This document shows, piece by piece, positions 1 through 4,774 of a stretch of 8,004 nucleotides of DNA; within the stretch, counting starts at the first letter, position 1, and each line of letters starts with the position of its first letter. The notes beneath the pieces were generated by a model, which was not told the origin of the DNA, did not search any database, and was given only the letters and a program-made list of their open reading frames with translations. The DNA is from Oscillospiraceae bacterium (GTDB taxonomy: Bacteria > Bacillota > Clostridia > Oscillospirales > Acutalibacteraceae). Location: positions 1 through 8,004 of the forward strand of contig JAQWBK010000010.1 of the NCBI GenBank assembly GCA_028706415.1. The letters run 5' to 3'. Position numbers and translations under genes: made by a program.

Positions 1-2603
1 GCGGCAGCAAGGCGGGCAATCGGCACACGGAAGGGGGAGCAGGAAACATAATTGAGCCCGACATTGTGGCAGAACTCAACCGACGAGGGATCGCCGCCAT
101 GCTCTCCGCAGATACCCAGCTTGATATCCGGGCGGGTGGCCCTGCCTTTTTCGACAGCCATCTTTACAAGAGCGCCCACGCCTGTCTGGTCAAGACGGGC
201 AAAGGGATCCGATTCGTAAATATTATTGTCATAATACGCATCCAGGAACTTGCCTGCATCATCACGGCTGAAGCCAAAGGTCATCTGGGTGAGGTCGTTG
301 GTACCAAAGGAGAAAAACTCAGCTTCGGTTGCAATATCATCTGCCGTAACGGCGGCACGCGGTATCTCGATCATGGTGCCCACAAGATACTTCATGTTTA
401 TACCCGCATCGGCAATCAACTTGTCGGCTGTTGCGGTAACGGTATTCTTGACGAATTTCAATTCCTTAATTTCCCCCACCAGCGGAATCATAATCTCGGG
501 GACTATATTAAATTCGGGATGCTTTTTACTTACATTGATTGCGGCATTGATAACCGCGGTTGTCTGCATCTCGGCAATTTCGGGATAGGAAACGGTGAGA
601 CGGCAGCCACGATGCCCCATCATGGGGTTAAATTCATGCAGGGATGAAATAACATCTTTTAGCTCTGCCGCGGTGATGTTCAGCTCTTTTGAAAGCTCTG
701 CAATCTCATCTTCCTTGGAAGGCAGGAACTCATGCAGGGGAGGATCGAGAAAACGGATGGTCATTGGACGATCTTCCAACACCTCGTACATTGCCTCGAA
801 GTCACTCTGCTGATAGGGCAGTATCTTGGCGAGAGCCTTTTTGCGGGACTCGACATCCTTGGCAACTATCATTTCACGCATAGCCTTGATACGGTCGCCT
901 TCAAAAAACATATGCTCGGTGCGGCAAAGCCCGATACCCTCTGCCCCAAACTCAACCGCTTGAGCGGCATCGCGGGGGGTATCTGCGTTGGCGCGAACCT
1001 TCATGGTGCGAGCTGCGTCAGCCCAGGTCATGAAGCGACCGAAGTCTCCCGATATTGAAGCCTCAACCGTGGGGATAGCCTGAGCGTAAATGTTGCCTGT
1101 TGAGCCATCCAGCGAGACATAATCTCCCTCTTTGATGGTTTTACCACCGAGGGTGAAGCATTTATTCCCTTCGTCAATCTTTATATCGCCGCAACCGGAT
1201 ACACAGCAGGTGCCCATTCCACGCGCAACAACGGCTGCGTGAGAGGTCATGCCGCCGCGAACCGTAAGGATACCCTGAGAAACATCCATCCCCTCAATAT
1301 CCTCGGGAGAAGTTTCAAGGCGGGTAAGAATGACCTTTTCCCCTTTATCCGACCATGCTTTTGCGTCGGCGGCGTTAAATACCACCCGACCGCAGGCAGC
1401 TCCAGGGGAGGCGGCCAAGCCTTTACCGATAATCTCGGCATTTTTGAGAGCAACAGTGTCGAACTGCGGATGCAGGAGGGAATCAAGCTGCTTGGGCTCC
1501 ACCCGTGCGACAGCCTCTTGCTCGGTAATCATCTTATCGTCAACAAGATCCACCGCAATCCTCAGGGCGGCGGCAGCCGTCCGCTTGCCGTTGCGGGTCT
1601 GAAGCATATAGAGCTTACCCTCTTCAATGGTGAACTCCATATCCTGCATATCACGATAATGCTTTTCAAGCCGCTCGGACACCTCGACAAACTGCTTATA
1701 AACTTCGGGCATAATATTCTCAAGCTCGGAAATTGGGGAGGGAGTGCGGATACCCGCGACAACATCTTCCCCCTGAGCGTTAATTAAAAATTCGCCGAAC
1801 AGCTTATTTTCGCCTGTGGCAGCATCACGGGTAAAGGCAACGCCGGTTCCGGAATTATCGCCTGTGTTGCCGAACACCATCATCTGCACATTAACGGCGG
1901 TACCCCAGCTGTATGGAATATCGTTCATGCGGCGGTAGTAGTTGGCACGGGGGTTGTCCCATGAACGGAAAACAGCTTTGATTGCTTCCATGAGCTGAGT
2001 CTTTGGTTCTGTGGGGAATTCTACCCCCTTCTGCTCTTTATAGAAGGCCTTAAATTTTGCGGTCATTTCCTTCATGTCGTCTGCGGTAAAATCGGTGTCC
2101 AGCTCGATGCCGCGGGCTTCCTTCATTTCATCAATGATTTTTTCAAATTCTTTTTTGGAAAGCTCCATAACAACATCAGAAAACATCTGAACAAAGCGGC
2201 GATAGGAATCATAAGCAAAGCGGGGGTTGCCGGTTTTCTTAGCAAGCCCTTCAACCACGACATCGTTAAGCCCCAGGTTGAGAATGGTATCCATCATGCC
2301 GGGCATGGAAGCACGCGCGCCCGAACGAACCGAAACCAATAACGGATTAACCGGATCGCCGAACTTTTTGCCCGACTTCTGCTCCAATTTCTCAAGGGAC
2401 TCATATATCTGCGCTTCTATATCTGCATTAATTTTACGCTCGTCCTCATAATACTGAGTGCAAGCCTCGGTTGAAACTATAAATCCAAAAGGAACCGGCA
2501 TGCCCAGACTGGTCATTTCGGCTAAATTGGCACCCTTACCGCCGAGAAGCTCACGCATACTGCCCTTACCCTCGCTGAAAAGATACACATATTTGTGACT
2601 CAT
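1..2603 (-). CDS. ppdK: Pyruvate, phosphate dikinase (C-terminus cut by window edge)
   Basis: Catalyses the reversible conversion of pyruvate + ATP + Pi to PEP + AMP + PPi in the cytoplasm; in anaerobic Clostridia it can run in the glycolytic or the gluconeogenic direction. Read on the minus strand from ATG at 2603, the frame is open for 867 codons to the window edge. The family is usually about 875 residues, so only the last handful is missing. Visible in order: the N-terminal ATP-grasp part (GGKGANLAEM near residue 22; SVRSGARASMPGMMDT with Arg93), Arg337 in QTRNGK, the swivelling phosphohistidine domain with GGMTSHAAVVARG (His455), and the C-terminal PEP/pyruvate barrel with GLCRTEH (Arg561), TIRFLDPP (Arg617), MIEIPRAA (Glu746), FGTNDLTQ (Asn769, Asp770) and GICGEHGGDP (Cys832). 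These match the known catalytic set of the C. symbiosum enzyme (R92, R337, H455, R561, R617, E745, N768, D769, C831) to within one residue. The start is fixed by AGGAGGT seven bases upstream. It is transcribed divergently from prs. No PPDK regulatory kinase gene is in view, although the Thr-Ser-His target motif is present. Confidence 0.98.
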   Translation of the reverse strand, partial: MSHKYVYLFSEGKGSMRELLGGKGANLAEMTSLGMPVPFGFIVSTEACTQYYEDERKINADIEAQIYESLEKLEQKSGKKFGDPVNPLLVSVRSGARASMPGMMDTILNLGLNDVVVEGLAKKTGNPRFAYDSYRRFVQMFSDVVMELSKKEFEKIIDEMKEARGIELDTDFTADDMKEMTAKFKAFYKEQKGVEFPTEPKTQLMEAIKAVFRSWDNPRANYYRRMNDIPYSWGTAVNVQMMVFGNTGDNSGTGVAFTRDAATGENKLFGEFLINAQGEDVVAGIRTPSPISELENIMPEVYKQFVEVSERLEKHYRDMQDMEFTIEEGKLYMLQTRNGKRTAAAALRIAVDLVDDKMITEQEAVARVEPKQLDSLLHPQFDTVALKNAEIIGKGLAASPGAACGRVVFNAADAKAWSDKGEKVILTRLETSPEDIEGMDVSQGILTVRGGMTSHAAVVARGMGTCCVSGCGDIKIDEGNKCFTLGGKTIKEGDYVSLDGSTGNIYAQAIPTVEASISGDFGRFMTWADAARTMKVRANADTPRDAAQAVEFGAEGIGLCRTEHMFFEGDRIKAMREMIVAKDVESRKKALAKILPYQQSDFEAMYEVLEDRPMTIRFLDPPLHEFLPSKEDEIAELSKELNITAAELKDVISSLHEFNPMMGHRGCRLTVSYPEIAEMQTTAVINAAINVSKKHPEFNIVPEIMIPLVGEIKELKFVKNTVTATADKLIADAGINMKYLVGTMIEIPRAAVTADDIATEAEFFSFGTNDLTQMTFGFSRDDAGKFLDAYYDNNIYESDPFARLDQTGVGALVKMAVEKGRATRPDIKLGICGEHGGDPSSVEFCHNVGLNYVSCSPFRVPIARLAA

Positions 2604-2610
2604 TTAATCT

Positions 2611-2617
2611 ACCTCCT
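2611..2617 (-). promoter_or_regulatory. Ribosome binding site of ppdK
   Basis: On the minus strand AGGAGGT lies seven bases before the ATG at 2603. It is a near-perfect Shine-Dalgarno sequence and settles the start codon. The stop codon of a tiny leader reading frame (2654-2616) overlaps it; see findings. Confidence 0.9.
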
Positions 2618-2682
2618 ATATTTCACTGCCGTAATCCCATATTTGTGATTTCATACATACTAATATTTCGGCAGCAATTTGT

Positions 2683-2711
2683 ATTATACCAAATTGGTAA
2701 CCATATTTCCA
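2683..2711 (-). promoter_or_regulatory. Candidate ppdK promoter with extended -10
   Basis: On the minus strand a perfect TATAAT (2688-2683) is preceded by TGG, giving the extended -10 form TGnTATAAT. A TGGAAA -35 (2711-2706, four of six consensus bases) lies 17 bases upstream. Transcription would start near 2676, leaving a leader of about 72 bases before ppdK. This is the best sigma-A-type match upstream of ppdK. It is a sequence match only. Confidence 0.65.
2687..2703. promoter_or_regulatory. Palindrome overlapping the ppdK promoter (possible operator)
   Basis: TACCAA-A-TTGGTA (2687-2699) is a perfect 13-bp palindrome with six-base arms and a single central base. A second overlapping palindrome, TGGT-A-ACCA, lies at 2695-2703. 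The first overlaps two bases of the -10 hexamer and occupies the -10/-35 spacer of the best ppdK promoter. That is the usual position for a repressor operator. No regulator gene is in the window, so its ligand and protein are unknown. Confidence 0.4.
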
Positions 2712-2723
2712 TATAAAGTTTGC

Positions 2724-2752
2724 ATTATAGAATAAATTTTCCCTTTATACAA
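2724..2752 (-). promoter_or_regulatory. Second, weaker candidate ppdK promoter
   Basis: A second perfect TATAAT on the minus strand (2729-2724) has TTGTAT (2752-2747) 17 bases upstream. The -35 matches the consensus only in TTG and there is no TGn extension. It could be a tandem upstream promoter for ppdK or a chance match in AT-rich DNA. Confidence 0.3.
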
Positions 2753-2802
2753 ATATTATGCTAAAAATGTCTAACTCTCTGTTTATTTATTTACAAAAGC
2801 TA

Positions 2803-2831
2803 TTGAAATAAGAGTGTATTTTTGCCATAAT
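2803..2831 (+). promoter_or_regulatory. Candidate prs promoter
   Basis: TTGAAA (2803-2808) and CATAAT (2826-2831) are separated by exactly 17 bases, each matching five of six consensus positions. Transcription would start near 2838, giving a leader of about 70 bases to the prs ATG. An alternative pair, TTGTTA (2833-2838) and TTATAT (2855-2860) with a 16-base spacer, lies just downstream and is weaker. Confidence 0.65.
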
Positions 2832-2908
2832 ATTGTTAATACAATAAATTCAAGTTATATCGTGTTGGAGTTTCTTTTGCAAAAACACACAAAGGGAGTA
2901 TAAGCAAA

Positions 2909-3868
2909 ATGAATTTTCATGGTAAGGATATTAAAGTTTTCGCGGCAAATTCACATCCCCGCCTTGCGGTACATATTTCCGAAAAGCTTGGCCTTCCCCT
3001 TGGGCGTTCCGAGGTAAAAACCTTCAGTGACGGAGAGATTTCGGTTTCCATTAACGAATCGGTCCGCGGTTCGGACGTTTTTGTGGTTCAATCCACCTGT
3101 GCTCCCGTCAACAATAATCTGATGGAGCTGCTGATAATGGTTGATGCGTTCAAGCGTGCATCCGCCGCCCGCATCACGGCTGTTATGCCGTATTTCGGCT
3201 ATGCCAGACAGGATCGCAAGGCCAAGGCGCGAGACCCGATTTCGGCCAAGCTGGTTGCCGATCTCATCACCACCGCAGGCGCCAACAGAGTTCTCACCAT
3301 GGATTTGCACGCCTCACAAATTCAGGGTTTTTTCAATATTCCGGTTGACCATTTGGTGGGCTCCCCCATTTTGGCAAACTATTTTCGTGATATTATCGGA
3401 GATGACCATGACAATTATGTGGTTGTTTCCCCCGATCTGGGTTCGGTAACCCGTGCACGAAATTTTGCCGCCCGACTGGATTGCACCATCGCAATTGTGG
3501 ATAAAAGGCGGCAACGCGCCAATGTCAGCGAGGTTATGAATATTATCGGGGATGTACGGGGGAAAAAAGTAATCCTACTGGACGATATGATTGATACCGC
3601 CGGAACATTATGTAATGCGGCGGCGGCTATAACCGAAAAGGGCGGAGCCCTGTCGGTAATGGCGGCGGCGACACACGGGGTGCTGTCCGGCCCCGCAATC
3701 GAACGGATTAATAACAGCGTAATTGACAAGGTGGTGGTTCTGGATACCATTGCACTGCCGTCTGATAAACTGATTGACAAAATAACGGTTTTGCCCATTG
3801 CTCCTGTTTTCTCCGAGGCAATCGAGCGGATTTATGAGGATAAACCGGTTTCAATTATGTTTAAATGA
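2909..3868 (+). CDS. prs: Ribose-phosphate pyrophosphokinase (PRPP synthase, class I)
   Basis: Transfers the pyrophosphoryl group of ATP to ribose 5-phosphate, giving PRPP and AMP; PRPP feeds purine, pyrimidine, NAD, histidine and tryptophan synthesis. The protein has 319 residues, close to the roughly 317 of Bacillus Prs, so it is full length. Visible are KTFSDGEISVSINESVRG (residues 37-54), the YARQDRKAKARDPISAK segment (98-114) with the flexible-loop basic residues, MDLHASQIQGFF (131-142) with the metal/ATP-binding His134, SPDLGSVTRAR (174-184), DKRR (198-201), and the PRPP-binding loop LLDDMIDTAGT (223-233) with acidic Asp225, Asp226 and Asp229. Most homologues known to me read SPDHGGVTRAR and DKRRPRPN, so SPDLGS and DKRRQRAN are mild deviations outside the core catalytic residues. 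GGGAG at 2894-2898 lies ten bases before the ATG and supports this start. It is divergent from ppdK and followed by pth and mfd, the conserved Firmicutes order. Confidence 0.98.
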   Translation: MNFHGKDIKVFAANSHPRLAVHISEKLGLPLGRSEVKTFSDGEISVSINESVRGSDVFVVQSTCAPVNNNLMELLIMVDAFKRASAARITAVMPYFGYARQDRKAKARDPISAKLVADLITTAGANRVLTMDLHASQIQGFFNIPVDHLVGSPILANYFRDIIGDDHDNYVVVSPDLGSVTRARNFAARLDCTIAIVDKRRQRANVSEVMNIIGDVRGKKVILLDDMIDTAGTLCNAAAAITEKGGALSVMAAATHGVLSGPAIERINNSVIDKVVVLDTIALPSDKLIDKITVLPIAPVFSEAIERIYEDKPVSIMFK

Positions 3869-3889
3869 TATTGCGAGTGGATTAATTCG

Positions 3890-3921
3890 GCAAATTCTTT
3901 GTTTATTTGCTTGATTTTTTT
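3890..3921 (+). terminator. Weak candidate terminator after prs
   Basis: GCAAAT (3890-3895) and ATTTGC (3905-3910) form a six-base stem with a nine-base loop, followed by TTGA and a run of seven T. It lies 22 bases after the prs stop codon. The stem is short and AT-rich, so it would terminate poorly alone. Its right arm also belongs to a longer-range inverted repeat (3906-3917 with 4027-4038). Confidence 0.35.
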
Positions 3922-3940
3922 GCGGCGGATACCGTATACT
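3911..3940 (+). promoter_or_regulatory. Promoter-like sequence in prs-pth gap
   Basis: TTGATT (3911-3916) and TATACT (3935-3940) are 18 bases apart and match sigma-A-type consensus reasonably. A transcript would begin near 3947, directly before the strong hairpin at 3957-3978. It could start a short structured RNA or a long pth leader. It overlaps the T-run of the candidate prs terminator, so it may equally be chance. Confidence 0.3.
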
Positions 3941-3956
3941 TACATGACATGATAAC

Positions 3957-3985
3957 GGCGGGGTGGTCACATCCCGCCATGTTTT
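3957..3985 (+). terminator. GC-rich hairpin with short T-run, probable prs terminator
   Basis: GGCGGGGTG (3957-3965) pairs with CATCCCGCC (3970-3978) over nine base pairs, one of them G-U, closing a GTCA tetraloop. It is followed by ATG and then TTTT (3982-3985). The stem is the strongest structure in the intergenic region. The T-run is short and offset by three bases, so it is not a canonical intrinsic terminator. It could instead be a structured leader or a processed RNA element. Confidence 0.5.
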
Positions 3986-4043
3986 GGATTCTGCATTATA
4001 CTAATTCCGATTATAAAACTTCCAATAAATCAAGCAAAAAGCT

Positions 4044-4072
4044 TTGATATATGGGTTTTTGTGCGGTTTATT
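4044..4072 (+). promoter_or_regulatory. Candidate pth-mfd promoter
   Basis: TTGATA (4044-4049) and TTTATT (4067-4072) are separated by 17 bases, with five and four of six consensus positions. An alternative is the perfect TATAAT at 4118-4123, which is closer to the gene but has no recognisable -35 at 16-18 bases upstream. One of these probably drives pth and mfd if prs transcription ends at the hairpins upstream. Confidence 0.35.
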
Positions 4073-4158
4073 GGTAAGGTTTTAATGAGGAATCAGTATT
4101 ACATATAGATGGCAGAATATAATTTCGAAACAATTTACATCTTAAGGAGATACCGCAA

Positions 4159-4755
4159 ATGTTTTTTTGCAAGCCAAAACGTTCGCCTGTGGATTTTTTG
4201 GTCGTGGGGCTTGGAAATCCGGGAAAAAAGTATGAGGGGACACGCCATAACGCCGGCTTTGTTGCATTAGAGCTGCTTGCTCAAAAGCTGGGCATTAAGG
4301 TCAATCGGGTTAAATTTAAATCCTTTTGCGGCGACGGAATGATCGGTGATTGCCGAGTTTTGTTAATGCAGCCCCAAACCTTTATGAACGCCAGTGGTGA
4401 GGCTGTAAAAGAAGCCATGGGATTTTACAAGCTAAAGCCTGAGCAGGTTCTGGTTATTCTTGATGACATTTCATTGCCGGTGGGAGCCCTTCGCATCAGG
4501 CGAAAGGGAAGCGACGGCGGCCAGAAGGGAATGCAAAGCATCATTACCCTTTCGGGCAGCGATGAGTTTCCCCGCATTAAAATCGGCATAGGCGAAAAGC
4601 CACATCCCGACTATGATCTTTCGGCGTGGGTGCTGTCCCGCTTTACAAAGCAGGAGGCCCCCCTGCTGCTGGAGGTCGCCCAAACCGCCGTCATGGCCGC
4701 CTGTATGATTGTGCAGGGGGACATCGACCAAGCAATGAACAGGTATTCAAAATGA
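4159..4755 (+). CDS. pth: Peptidyl-tRNA hydrolase
   Basis: Cleaves the ester bond of peptidyl-tRNA released from stalled ribosomes and so recycles tRNA; cytoplasmic, monomeric and essential in most bacteria. The 198-residue protein has the family signatures in order: GLGNPGKKYEGTRHNAGF (residues 17-34) with Asn20 and the catalytic His30 (E. coli Asn10 and His20), QPQTFMNASG (71-80) with Asn77 (E. coli Asn68), LDDISLPVG (101-109) with Asp102 as the likely equivalent of E. coli Asp93, and GSDGGQKGMQS (117-127). In E. coli the last motif reads GGHNG with Asn114; here the aligned residues are Gln122-Lys123, so two usually conserved positions differ. About ten residues precede the usual start of the core, and AAGGAGA (4144-4150) at eight bases supports the longer start. 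The stop is followed after 19 bases by mfd, so the two are surely one transcript. Confidence 0.97.
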   Translation: MFFCKPKRSPVDFLVVGLGNPGKKYEGTRHNAGFVALELLAQKLGIKVNRVKFKSFCGDGMIGDCRVLLMQPQTFMNASGEAVKEAMGFYKLKPEQVLVILDDISLPVGALRIRRKGSDGGQKGMQSIITLSGSDEFPRIKIGIGEKPHPDYDLSAWVLSRFTKQEAPLLLEVAQTAVMAACMIVQGDIDQAMNRYSK

Positions 4756-4774
4756 CGCAAAGGAATTTGCCGCA

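Larger units (their letters stand above)
2604..2908. other. Divergent intergenic region ppdK-prs
   Basis: This 305-base stretch carries no credible gene longer than a 12-codon leader frame. It is much richer in A+T than the flanking genes and holds the 5' leaders and promoters of both divergent genes. Its left third is the ppdK leader, its middle (about 2683-2752) contains the ppdK promoter candidates and a palindrome, and its right third (about 2803-2908) contains the prs promoter and leader. I see no tRNA and no recognisable riboswitch; near the prs start only a short weak inverted repeat (GTGTT at 2862-2866 with AACAC at 2884-2888) is visible. Confidence 0.85.
3897..4046. repeat. Inverted repeat flanked by 5-bp direct repeat (MITE-like or RNA fold)
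   Basis: TTTGCTTGATTT (3906-3917) is the perfect reverse complement of AAATCAAGCAAA (4027-4038), and the pairing extends a few bases on each side with mismatches. Immediately outside this pair lie direct copies of CTTTG at 3897-3901 and 4042-4046. The roughly 140-bp interior has no gene but contains the GC-rich hairpin. The arrangement resembles terminal inverted repeats with a target-site duplication, but AT-rich DNA makes chance matches easy. An RNA-folding explanation is equally open. Confidence 0.3.

Noticed and set aside
66..647. 193-codon open frame on the plus strand
   Set aside because: It lies wholly antisense to the conserved C-terminal barrel of ppdK, has no ribosome site, and its translation shows no family motif; it is a shadow of the real gene.
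1239..1787. 182-codon open frame on the plus strand
   Set aside because: It is antisense to the phosphohistidine domain of ppdK, which is intact on the other strand; no independent support.
2588..2648. Direct repeat CATATTTGTGA at 2588-2598 and 2638-2648 as a regulatory site
   Set aside because: One copy lies in the conserved N-terminal coding sequence of ppdK (SHKYVY), so its bases are constrained by the protein; two short AT-rich copies are weak evidence.
3979..4047. 22-codon frame starting at ATG right after the GC hairpin
   Set aside because: No ribosome binding site is available because the upstream bases are in the hairpin stem, and the peptide shows no recognisable feature.
4109..4270. 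Short plus-strand frame beginning MAEYNFETIYILRR that overlaps the pth start
   Set aside because: It has no ribosome site of its own, runs out of frame through the conserved pth N-terminus, and looks like a chance frame.
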